DNA of 64,000 bases from Amycolatopsis azurea DSM 43854 (lineage in GTDB: Bacteria > Actinomycetota > Actinomycetes > Mycobacteriales > Pseudonocardiaceae): contig NZ_MUXN01000013.1 of the NCBI RefSeq assembly GCF_001995215.1, positions 62,001-126,000 on the forward strand. Reading direction: 5' to 3'. Below the pieces are notes generated by a model that made no database searches, was not told the origin of the DNA, and worked only from the letters and a program-made list of their open reading frames with translations. Numbering within the stretch: position 1 is the first letter of the stretch; every line of letters starts with the position of its first letter. Position numbers and translations under genes: made by a program. Shown here piece by piece: positions 1-9,583 of this stretch.

Positions 1-923
1 CGAAGCTCGAAGGGCAGCGGGTTGCCTTCACCGGGCGCGGCGACGCCCTGCGGCTCGTAGTAATTCACCCCGTAGAAGTCGAGCGGCTGCGCGATGGTGG
101 GCAGATCGTCGGCGAAATCCTTCGGGAGATGTTCGACGACTTGTTCGGGATAACGACCGAGGAGCACCGGATCCGCGTAAGTACGATTGATCAGGGCGTC
201 GATCCATTCGCCCGCGGCCTTGTCTTCCGGCGAATCGGAGGCGGGCCAGATCGGCGAATGATTGTTGGCCGTGCCGACTTCGCGGGCGCCTGCCGCGCGG
301 AGGGCTTGGACGGCGAGTCCGTGCGCGAGATTCTGGTAGTGCGCGGTGGGCAGGGCGTCGAGCAGGAGCGTCTTGCCGGGGGCGTACTCACCGATCGCGT
401 AACCGAAGATCGACATGACCATGGGCTCGTTGAGCGGGATCCACATTTTCACCCGATCGGAGAACCGCTCGCCCAGGATGGCGGCGTACTCCGCGAAGCG
501 TTCAGCGGTATCACGGGAGAGCCAGCCGCCCTTGTCCTCGAGCGCCTGCGGGAGGTCCCAGTGGAAGAGCGTCCCCGTCGGCGCGATGCCGGCGGCGCAG
601 ACCTCGTCGATCAGTTCGTCATAGAAGGCAAGGCCTTCGGCGTTCGGTTTGCCTTCGCCGTCGGGCTGGATCCTGGGCCAGGCGAAGGACAGCCGGTACG
701 CGCCGACGCCGAGTTCGGCCATCAGGGCGATGTCCTCGCGGAAGCGGTGGAAGTGGTCGGCGGCCACCCTGGCGTGTTCGGCCCGCGCGATCTTTCCCTC
801 CGTTTCGGTGAACGTGTCCCAAATGGACTGTCCTCGGCCGCCTTCCCCCGTCGCCCCCTCGATCTGGAAGGCGGAGGTCGAAACACCCCACAGGAAATCG
901 GACGGGAAGGTCGGATTCTCCAC
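1..923 (-). CDS. Beta-glucosidase, glycoside hydrolase family 1 (C-terminus beyond window edge)
   Basis: Retaining GH1 enzyme that hydrolyses beta-glucosides such as cellobiose. The reverse strand is open from a GTG at 923 to the window edge, about 307 residues. It begins ENPTFPSDFLWGVSTSAFQ, the typical GH1 N-terminus, and carries FHWDLPQ near residue 120 and LNEPMVM near 165, where Glu166 is the acid/base. The nucleophile motif (ENG) lies past the edge, so activity cannot be confirmed. No signal peptide is visible, so it is probably cytosolic. A purine-rich Shine-Dalgarno (GGAAAGG) precedes the GTG. It is divergent from the TetR gene at 1050, which may regulate it. No CebR-type operator was seen between them. 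Confidence 0.9.
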   Translation of the reverse strand, partial: MENPTFPSDFLWGVSTSAFQIEGATGEGGRGQSIWDTFTETEGKIARAEHARVAADHFHRFREDIALMAELGVGAYRLSFAWPRIQPDGEGKPNAEGLAFYDELIDEVCAAGIAPTGTLFHWDLPQALEDKGGWLSRDTAERFAEYAAILGERFSDRVKMWIPLNEPMVMSIFGYAIGEYAPGKTLLLDALPTAHYQNLAHGLAVQALRAAGAREVGTANNHSPIWPASDSPEDKAAGEWIDALINRTYADPVLLGRYPEQVVEHLPKDFADDLPTIAQPLDFYGVNYYEPQGVAAPGEGNPLPFEL

Positions 924-1049
924 CGGCTACGCACCTTTCCTCTTCAGACTCGGCCGAACATGAAAAGTTCTCAGATACTATGCCTTCACTCGACCGTGGG
1001 GAACCCCGTCGGCACGATAAAGTCGCAGATCAGCGAAGGAGGAGCCCGA

Positions 1050-1691
1050 GTGTCCGACATCCAGGCCGCGAAACCGCAAACGGAGACGACTCCGTTGCGG
1101 CGGCAGCCCGTCCAGCAACGCAGTGCCAAGCGGGTGGAGCAGATGCTCGATGCCAGCGCCCAGCTGATCGACGAACTCGGTTACGACGCCTTGACGACCA
1201 CGCTGATCGCGAAACGCGCCGGAGTGGCCGTCGGGTCGCTGTACCAGTTCTTCCCCGACAAGCGGGCCGTCGTGCAGGCGCTGACGCAACGCAATCTCGA
1301 ACGGTTCGTCGCGTCGGTGTCGGAGACGCTGAACGAGCTCGCGCCCGAACACTGGTGGGATGTCGTGGACTCGATCCTGGACATCTACCTCGACATGCAC
1401 CGCGAGGTCCCGGGATTCTCGAAGGTCCACTTCGGTGACGTCGTGGACCGGCAGCTGCTGGACGAGACCCGCGACAACAACGCCGTCATCGTGGACGCGC
1501 TCACCGACATCCTTTCGGCGCGGATCCCGTCGCCGCTGGACGACATCCGGTTCGCTTTGACGATCGCGAACGAGACGGCGGACGCGCTGCTGAAGCTGGC
1601 TTTCCGCCGTGACCCACGCGGGGACGAGCGGATCGTGGCGGAGGCGAAGTCGGTCGTGAAGGGCTACCTGGCGAGCAAATTCGGGGCTTGA
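1050..1691 (+). CDS. TetR/AcrR family transcriptional regulator
   Basis: DNA-binding repressor of 213 residues. The N-terminal helix-turn-helix is clear: ALTTTLIAKRAGVAVGSLYQFF followed by PDKRAV, roughly residues 45-75. The rest is a helical ligand-binding domain without a recognisable ligand signature. The GTG start at 1050 is chosen because an excellent Shine-Dalgarno (GAAGGAGG) lies 8 bases upstream. The reading frame stays open further 5', but that part only mirrors the opposite-strand beta-glucosidase. The gene is divergent from the GH1 gene, a common regulator/target layout, so control of that sugar hydrolase is a reasonable but unproved inference. Confidence 0.88.
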   Translation: MSDIQAAKPQTETTPLRRQPVQQRSAKRVEQMLDASAQLIDELGYDALTTTLIAKRAGVAVGSLYQFFPDKRAVVQALTQRNLERFVASVSETLNELAPEHWWDVVDSILDIYLDMHREVPGFSKVHFGDVVDRQLLDETRDNNAVIVDALTDILSARIPSPLDDIRFALTIANETADALLKLAFRRDPRGDERIVAEAKSVVKGYLASKFGA

Positions 1692-1724
1692 GGCTCTGAG
1701 GCTTCTTGAGGGCTCCGGGCGGGT

Positions 1725-1777
1725 GTCCCGAGCGCCACGCTTGAGACGTTGAACGTCCCGTGCGTGGCGCTCGGGAC
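1725..1777. terminator. Bidirectional hairpin terminator candidate
   Basis: GTCCCGAGCGCCACGC at 1725-1740 is perfectly complementary to GCGTGGCGCTCGGGAC at 1762-1777, with a 21-base spacer. It lies 34 bases after the TetR stop and ahead of the stop of the convergent PLP enzyme, so it could end transcription from both sides. There is no T-run, as is usual in high-GC actinobacteria. Confidence 0.6.
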
Positions 1778-1894
1778 CCCTTCCGTCACCGGCGGATCCC
1801 CCTTGCTCCATTCGTGTCCGCCGATGCCCGGAGCCCGAGCCTCACCAGTCACACAACCCCCACCAACCACGCCTTTACCCAGTCTGACCTGGCC

Positions 1895-1945
1895 TTATCC
1901 AGTTATCCACACAACCTGTCCACACCCACCCACAGTTGTGGACAA
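1895..1945. promoter_or_regulatory. Cluster of DnaA-box sequences
   Basis: Within 51 bases lie TTATCCACA (1903-1911, perfect E. coli-type box), CTGTCCACA (1916-1924), the reverse box TGTGGACAA (1937-1945, i.e. TTGTCCACA, the actinobacterial consensus) and a degenerate TTATCCAGT (1895-1903). The boxes are in both orientations. Nothing around this spot (no dnaA or dnaN) suggests that it is oriC itself. A DnaA-titration or DnaA-regulated site is possible. Confidence 0.5.
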
Positions 1946-2048
1946 CCTCGCCCCTCCCACCTCCGGACCCCCTTCCCCGACACCCCCTCCCGATACGCTG
2001 GTGCGGGGCGCGCCCCCCTGGGAGCGGTGGGGGGTGGGGTCCGGCGGG

Positions 2049-3233
2049 TCAGCCGAAGTTTTGGGACTCGCCTCGGTAGGTGGGGACGGTCCGGTCGACG
2101 CGGTCGCCGATGACGACGTGGTAGTGCGTGAAGCGTTCGGCGAGTTCGCCGGCCTTCGCGTGACGCAGCCAGACGCGGTCGCCGAGCCGCAGGTGGCGGG
2201 CCGCTTCGCCGGAAACGGGGGTCTGCACTTCACCGGCGCCTTCGAAGCCGAGCAGCGAGAGACCTTCGGGCAGGTAAGGCTTGGGCTGGCGCGAAGACTC
2301 CGTAGGGCCTGAAGCGATGTAGCCGCCTGAGAAGAGCGTCGCGACCTTCGGTGCCGGACGCCGGACGACAGGCAGCGCGAACATCGCGGCCGGGCGCGGC
2401 GAGAAGTGCGCGTAGCCGTCGAAGAGGGTCGGCCCGATCAGACCGGAGCCCGCCGCGATTTCGGTGACCGCCGCTTCGGCGCCGGTCGATTCCACGCTGC
2501 CGCTGCCGCCACCGTTGACGAACTCCAGATCCGCCAAGGCCCGCACGGCCTTCACCGCGGCCGCGCGGCGTTTCGCGATTTCCACAATGGACTTCCGCTG
2601 CATCCAGCCGATGGCCGAGTTCTTGAGCCCACTGCCCGCCGCGTCGCCGAGCCCGGCGATCTGACCTTCGTACGCCATCATCCCGACGAGCCGGAAACCC
2701 TTGCGGGACAAGATGGTCCGCGCCAGATCCGCGGCCTGTCGCGGGCTGAACACCGGCGAGCGCCTGGTGCCGATGTGCACTCCGGGCAGCGGCCGCCACG
2801 AAGCGTCGAGTTCGAGACAGACGCGGATCTCGGGATGTCCTTGCCCCAGCGCGGCATCGACCAGATCCAGGTGTTCGGGCGAATCGACCATGATCGAGAT
2901 CGCCGCGCGCGCCCGGTCGTCCGCCGCGAGCCGCCGCAGCGCGCCGTGGTCGGCGGTCGGGTACGCCACCACGATGTCGTCGGACGTCCCTTGCTCGACG
3001 TGCCAGACCGCTTCGGCGAGCGAGTAGCACATGAGACCTTCGAAGCCCGGCCGCGCGAGCACCCGTTCCAGCAGATACCGGCACCGGACGGATTTGCTGA
3101 CCACGCGGATCGGCTTGCCGTTCGCTCGCCTCAGCAGGTCGGCGCCGTTCGCGTCGAACGCATCCAAGTCGACAACCGCGAACGGAGGATCCAGGTCCTT
3201 CGTCGCCAAGTCGTACACCGTCGCACTGGTCAC
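2049..3233 (-). CDS. PLP-dependent amino acid deaminase/aldolase (alanine racemase N-terminal fold, D-threonine-aldolase-like)
   Basis: A 394-residue enzyme of the D-threonine aldolase / D-serine dehydratase-like group (fold-type III PLP enzymes). The PLP lysine is expected in RVVSKSVRC near residue 47. HYHVVIGDRVDRTVPTYRGE near the C-terminus matches the region holding the metal-binding residues of this family. An NGGGSGS loop near residue 240 suits phosphate binding. The GTG start at 3233 lacks a good Shine-Dalgarno, so a leaderless message is possible. It is divergent, across 100 bases, from an FAD lactone/alditol oxidase. I recall the same neighbour pair in Streptomyces, which suggests a joint role. 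The true substrate is unknown. Confidence 0.8.
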   Translation of the reverse strand: MTSATVYDLATKDLDPPFAVVDLDAFDANGADLLRRANGKPIRVVSKSVRCRYLLERVLARPGFEGLMCYSLAEAVWHVEQGTSDDIVVAYPTADHGALRRLAADDRARAAISIMVDSPEHLDLVDAALGQGHPEIRVCLELDASWRPLPGVHIGTRRSPVFSPRQAADLARTILSRKGFRLVGMMAYEGQIAGLGDAAGSGLKNSAIGWMQRKSIVEIAKRRAAAVKAVRALADLEFVNGGGSGSVESTGAEAAVTEIAAGSGLIGPTLFDGYAHFSPRPAAMFALPVVRRPAPKVATLFSGGYIASGPTESSRQPKPYLPEGLSLLGFEGAGEVQTPVSGEAARHLRLGDRVWLRHAKAGELAERFTHYHVVIGDRVDRTVPTYRGESQNFG

Positions 3234-3336
3234 CCGAACTAAGGTACGACAGAAGGGCTTGAAACGCGAATACTATTCACTTACTGTTTCGGCACTCGAG
3301 CATCTCAAGAGCTGAACCTCACGGAACGGTGGGCGC

Positions 3337-4635
3337 ATGACTCGGTGGACCAACTGGGCCGGAACCGCGGCGGCCTCGCCCCTGCGCGTGCACCGCCCGC
3401 GCGGCACAGAGGAGATCGCCGAAGCGATCGGCCGGTCCGCCGCGGACGGACGGCGCCTGCGCCCGCTGGGCAGCGGCCACTCGTTCACGGCGATCGCCGC
3501 CGCCGATTCGGACGCCATGGACCTGACCGGCTGGACCGGCATCGCCTCGGCCGACGTCGAGAAAGGCCTGGTCACGGTCCGCTCGGGCACCACGCTCAAG
3601 CAGCTCAACGCCGAACTCGACGCGCTCGGGCTGGCGATGACCAACCTCGGCGACATCGACGCGCAGACCGTCTCGGGCGCGATCTCCACCGGCACCCACG
3701 GCACCGGCGCCCGGCTCGGCGGGATCGCCACCCAGATCGCCGCGCTCGAACTCGTCCTCGCCGACGGCACCGTGGTCACCTGTTCGGCCGACGAACGCCC
3801 CGATCTCTTCTCCGCCGCGAGGGTCGGCCTCGGCGCGCTCGGCGTGATCACCACGGTCACCCTGCAGTGTGAACCGTCGTTCCTGCTCTCCGCCCAGGAG
3901 CGCCCGGAGCCCCTCGAAGAGGTCCTCGAAGGCTTCGACCGGTTCGCCGACGAGAACGACCACTTCGAGTTCTACTGGTTCCCGTACGGCAAGAACGCCC
4001 TGGTCAAGCGCAACAACCGGCTCCCCGCGGGAAGCGCGCACAAGCCGCTGGGCAAGGTGAAGGAATTCGTCGACTACGAGATCACGGAGAACGTCGCGTT
4101 CGGCGGTCTCTGCCGTCTCGGCCGCGCGGTGCCGAAACTCGTGCGGCCGCTCGGCCGGTTCGCCTCGAACATCCTCTCCGCCCGCGAGTACAGCGACACC
4201 TCGCATCGCGTCTTCGTGACGCATCGCGGCGTGCGGTTCGTCGAGTCGGAGTTCGCGATCCCGCGCGAAGCGCTGCACGACGTCTTCTCCGAACTCCGCG
4301 CGTTCGTGCCGAAGCTGGAGAACCCGGTCGCGTTCCCGGTCGAGGTGCGCGTCGCCGCCGCGGACGACATCTGGCTTTCGACGGCGAACGGCCGCGACTC
4401 CGCCTACATCGCGATCCACCAGTTCGTCGGCATGCCCTACCGCGAGTACTTCGCCGGGTTCGCGTCGATCGTCGGCGAGGTCGGCGGCCGCCCGCACTGG
4501 GGCAAGATGCACGACCTCGACGCGGCGACGCTGCGCTCGCGGTACCCGCGGTTCGACGACTTCTCGCGGGTCCGCAAGGAGGTGGACCCGGCCGGGGTCT
4601 TCACGAACACCTACCTCGACCGGGTCCTCGGCTAA
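3337..4635 (+). CDS. FAD-linked D-arabinono-1,4-lactone / alditol oxidase family protein
   Basis: A 432-residue flavoprotein of the vanillyl-alcohol-oxidase superfamily. The N-terminal FAD-binding half contains LGSGHSFTAIA (about residues 44-54), where the histidine is the usual covalent FAD attachment site. ISTGTHGTG near residue 120 is the second FAD loop. The C-terminal ALO domain is present and ends FTNTYLDRVLG. Members oxidise sugar-derived lactones or polyols with O2, making H2O2. Which substrate applies here cannot be read from sequence. Its 3' end overlaps the convergent PRPP synthetase gene by 4 bases. Confidence 0.85.
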   Translation: MTRWTNWAGTAAASPLRVHRPRGTEEIAEAIGRSAADGRRLRPLGSGHSFTAIAAADSDAMDLTGWTGIASADVEKGLVTVRSGTTLKQLNAELDALGLAMTNLGDIDAQTVSGAISTGTHGTGARLGGIATQIAALELVLADGTVVTCSADERPDLFSAARVGLGALGVITTVTLQCEPSFLLSAQERPEPLEEVLEGFDRFADENDHFEFYWFPYGKNALVKRNNRLPAGSAHKPLGKVKEFVDYEITENVAFGGLCRLGRAVPKLVRPLGRFASNILSAREYSDTSHRVFVTHRGVRFVESEFAIPREALHDVFSELRAFVPKLENPVAFPVEVRVAAADDIWLSTANGRDSAYIAIHQFVGMPYREYFAGFASIVGEVGGRPHWGKMHDLDAATLRSRYPRFDDFSRVRKEVDPAGVFTNTYLDRVLG

Positions 4636-5579
4636 GCGGTTTCGAACAGCGCGCTGACCGACTCCCCGTTGTGGATCCTCCGCATCGCCTCCGCCAGCGC
4701 GGGTGCGATCGACAGGACCCGCAGCTTCGGGCTCTGCTCCTCCGGCGGGATCGGCACCGTGTTGGTGCAGACGATCTCCAGCACGTCGTCCTGCTCGCCG
4801 ATCCGCTTCAGCGCGCCACTGGAGAACAACCCGTGCGTGCAGGCGACGCGGATCGAGCGCGGCTTCAGCTCCCGCAACTTCGAGAGCAGCTCGATCACCG
4901 TGCTGCCCTTGGCGATCTCGTCGTCGAGGACGATCACGTCGCGGCCGGTGATCTCACCGATCACCGAGCTGATCTCGACCCTGTCGTCGGCGAAGCGCTG
5001 CTTCGCGCCGGCCGCGACCTGAACCCCGAGCAGCCGGGCGAAATGCGCGGCCTCCTTGGCGTTGCCGAGATCCGGCGAGACCACGGTGGTCGCGGACAGG
5101 TCGTACTGGCGGAAGTGCTTGGCCAGTTCCTGCAACGCGTGCAGGTGGTCGACCGGCACACTGAAGAAGCCGTGCACCTGCGGCGAATGCAGCGTCATCG
5201 CGAGGACCCGGTCGGCGCCGGCGGTCGCCAGCAGATCGGCGACGAGACGGCCGCCGATCGAGATCCGCGGCGCGTCCTTCTTGTCCGACCGCGCGTACGA
5301 ATAGTGCGGCATGACGACGGTGATCCGCTTCGCCGACGCGCCCCGTGCGGCGTCCAGCATCAGCAGCAGTTCGACGAGATGTTCCTGCACCGGCCGCACC
5401 AGCGGCTGGATCAGGAAGACGTCGCGCTCGCGGCAGTTCGCTTCGAGCTGGACTTCGAGACAATCGTTGGCGAACCGCTGCACCTTGACGGGATGCAGCG
5501 GAACACCGAGCTGGGAGCAGATCTCTTCGGCGAGCTCGGGATGTGCGCTGCCGCTGAAGACCGCGATGTCCTCGCGCAA
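4632..5579 (-). CDS. Ribose-phosphate pyrophosphokinase paralogue (PRPP synthetase)
   Basis: A 315-residue protein that should make PRPP from ribose-5-phosphate and ATP. Recognisable blocks are FSGSAHPELAEEI (N-terminus), PHYSYARSDKKDAPRIS (flexible-loop region, about 91-107), TLHSPQVHGFF (about 129-139, with the ATP-site histidine) and the PRPP loop VIVLDDEIAKGSTV (about 215-228). The loop departs from the usual VDDMIDTGGT, and KDAPRIS replaces the usual ADPREPIT-type segment. This is therefore probably a specialised second copy and not the housekeeping Prs, which in actinobacteria normally sits beside glmU. The start is TTG after GGAGA. Confidence 0.82.
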   Translation of the reverse strand: MREDIAVFSGSAHPELAEEICSQLGVPLHPVKVQRFANDCLEVQLEANCRERDVFLIQPLVRPVQEHLVELLLMLDAARGASAKRITVVMPHYSYARSDKKDAPRISIGGRLVADLLATAGADRVLAMTLHSPQVHGFFSVPVDHLHALQELAKHFRQYDLSATTVVSPDLGNAKEAAHFARLLGVQVAAGAKQRFADDRVEISSVIGEITGRDVIVLDDEIAKGSTVIELLSKLRELKPRSIRVACTHGLFSSGALKRIGEQDDVLEIVCTNTVPIPPEEQSPKLRVLSIAPALAEAMRRIHNGESVSALFETA

Positions 5580-5640
5580 GGACTTTCTCCGTTCACTTCA
5601 CTGACGGATTACGTCCACACACTAGCCAGGAGCGGGGCTT

Positions 5641-6291
5641 TCACAGAGCGGAAACGGCCTGAGAGATAGCAGTATCACCTGAGATCGTTTCGAGGACGCG
5701 GCCCGCGGTCGACGGATTGTCGAGCAGTGCGACGAGGACCGCGGCGACGTCCTGACGGGGAATGGGTCCGCGTCCGGTGGATTCGGCGATCACGATCTCG
5801 CCGGTTCCCTCGTCGTTCGTGAGCTGTCCCGGCCGCAGGATCGTCCATTCGAGATCGCGGGCGCGCAGATCGTCCTCGGCCGCCTTCTTGGCCTTGAGGT
5901 AGATCCGGAAATCGTCCGGGACGTCCGCGGTCTCCCATTTGTCGGCCCCCATGGACCCGACCTGGATGTGCCGACGGACGCCCGCCTGTTCCGACGCCGC
6001 CGCGAAGAGTTCCGCGGCCGCCCTGTCCACAGTGTCCTTGCGAGCGGTGCCGCTGCCGGGACCGGCGCCCGCCGCGAAGATGGCTGCGTCGGCACCGTCG
6101 AGCGCTTTGGCGACGGCGTCCACATCGGACATTTCCAGGTCGAGGACGACGGCTTCCGCTCCCGCCGCTTCGAGATCGGCGACGTGGCCGGGATTGCGCA
6201 CGATCCCCACCGCCTGATCACCGCGTGCGGAGAGGAGCTTCTCCAGCTTCAGCGCGATCTGTCCGTGTCCACCGGCAATGACTACTCGCAT
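5641..6291 (-). CDS. NAD(P)-binding oxidoreductase-like protein (atypical SDR)
   Basis: A 216-residue Rossmann-fold protein. It begins MRVVIAGGHGQIALKL, a glycine-rich dinucleotide loop, and contains VLDLEMSDVDAVAKAL and IFAAGAGPGSGT. ILRPGQLTNDEGTG marks the family of NAD(P)H-binding proteins related to NmrA and flavin reductase/biliverdin reductase B. The Tyr-x3-Lys catalytic pair survives as YLKAKKAA near residue 127. Substrate unknown. It is separated from the PRPP synthetase by about 60 bases and from the next upstream gene by 19 bases, so it may be co-transcribed with the unknown gene at 6311-6961. Confidence 0.78.
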   Translation of the reverse strand: MRVVIAGGHGQIALKLEKLLSARGDQAVGIVRNPGHVADLEAAGAEAVVLDLEMSDVDAVAKALDGADAAIFAAGAGPGSGTARKDTVDRAAAELFAAASEQAGVRRHIQVGSMGADKWETADVPDDFRIYLKAKKAAEDDLRARDLEWTILRPGQLTNDEGTGEIVIAESTGRGPIPRQDVAAVLVALLDNPSTAGRVLETISGDTAISQAVSAL

Positions 6292-6310
6292 GGACCCGAC
6301 AGTAATGGGT

Positions 6311-6961
6311 TCAGTCGACTTCGGCAGGGAGCTCGGTTTCGCGCAGCAGCTGGTCGTAGACGATCTCGTTGACCAGGCGCGAAACCGGGTCCTCGTCCAG
6401 GATCATGCGCTCGTTGTGACCCTCGAGGTCGAGGTCGGTCACGGCGTTGGGGTCGGCGGTGACGATGCCGAGCCCGTAGGCGCGGGCACGCGGGAGGCAG
6501 TTGCCGACGTAGTCTTCCGTCAATACGGCTGGCGATGGGAGCACCATCGCGGCCTCGCCGTAGCGTGCGAACGGAACCGCGGAGGCCATCGCGGTGCGCC
6601 AGTGCCGGGCGACCGCGAGGACACCGATGATCTCGGCGGCCGGCGCGGGTGCGGTCGCGGCCAGCTCTGGCCATGTCCAGGTGTCGACGGTGGCGCGATC
6701 GACGACGGGACCCATGCCCATCGCGATGCGCTCCGCGTGCACGTCGGTGCGGAGCCGGGCGACCACGCAGATCTTGCGGCCGAGCACGGTGGTCTCCGGC
6801 AACACGATGCCGTTCCAGCCGAGCAGGGCCGCCGCCTTGCGTGAAAGCTCCTCGACGCTCGCGGGCAGTTCGATCGGCGGCACCACCCGGCTCGGCAGTG
6901 ACCGGCTGCGCTTCGCGCCACCGGCGACCGTCGAGCTCTCCATATTCGGTGTAGCCGCCAC
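6311..6961 (-). CDS. Hypothetical protein
   Basis: A 216-residue protein I do not recognise. It is soluble (no signal peptide, no membrane segment), with an Ala-rich middle and an acidic C-terminus (LVNEIVYDQLLRETELPAEVD). A polar N-terminal tail of about 30 residues precedes the folded part, which starts near PPIELPASVEELSRKAA. The GTG start at 6961 is supported by AAGGAGG six bases upstream. It is probably transcribed with the downstream NAD(P)-binding gene, 19 bases away. Confidence 0.6.
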   Translation of the reverse strand: MAATPNMESSTVAGGAKRSRSLPSRVVPPIELPASVEELSRKAAALLGWNGIVLPETTVLGRKICVVARLRTDVHAERIAMGMGPVVDRATVDTWTWPELAATAPAPAAEIIGVLAVARHWRTAMASAVPFARYGEAAMVLPSPAVLTEDYVGNCLPRARAYGLGIVTADPNAVTDLDLEGHNERMILDEDPVSRLVNEIVYDQLLRETELPAEVD

Positions 6962-7312
6962 GTTCCGCCTCCTTCGAACCTGGTTTCCCTAAGGCTCTTC
7001 ATCCCGTGCCACCTCGGTGGAAGCGGCACATGAACTGTCTAACAGGGCGGGGAGGCGGCGGCGCCGGACAACGGGAGTGGCTGCGATCGGCGGCGCCTTG
7101 CGATCGGTGACCGGTCGGTAGGCGGTCGTTCGACTTCAGTCCGACCGTGCCGCCAACCGAGTGAGAACGAGGTAAGTGGTGTTACCGGTTGTCTCCGAAC
7201 GGTCACGAGTACGGACTGACCGACAGCGAACACTGGCACGGCAAGGGAAGCAAAACGTTAGGCCATTCGGCCCAGTGAATAGTCATTCCACTGTGGACCA
7301 TCGCAGGTCAGG
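6962..7312. other. Gene-free stretch upstream of 6961
   Basis: About 350 bases between the kinase stop at 7313 and the unknown gene starting at 6961, both on the reverse strand, so it should hold the promoter of the latter. The right half is noticeably less GC-rich. TCCACTGTGGA at 7287-7297 is one exact copy of a palindrome that recurs across the window (see findings). No hairpin terminator or RNA gene was recognised. Confidence 0.5.

Positions 7313-9573
<2,261 letters not shown>

Positions 9574-9583
<10 letters not shown>

Larger units (their letters stand above)
1692..2048. other. Gene-free stretch between convergent genes
   Basis: About 360 bases without a credible gene between the TetR stop and the stop of the opposite-strand PLP enzyme. 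It holds a 16-bp perfect inverted repeat (1725-1777) and a cluster of DnaA-box sequences (1895-1945), both listed separately. The remainder is pyrimidine-rich (many CCC/ACC runs) with no promoter I can defend. Confidence 0.6.

Noticed and set aside
129-1049. 5' extension of the TetR frame
   Set aside because: Antisense of the beta-glucosidase. A strong ribosome site and the domain start support GTG 1050.
1895-1945. The DnaA-box cluster as oriC
   Set aside because: Only three or four boxes, no AT-rich unwinding region and no dnaA/dnaN nearby. Comparison with Mycobacterium places oriC beyond the right edge.
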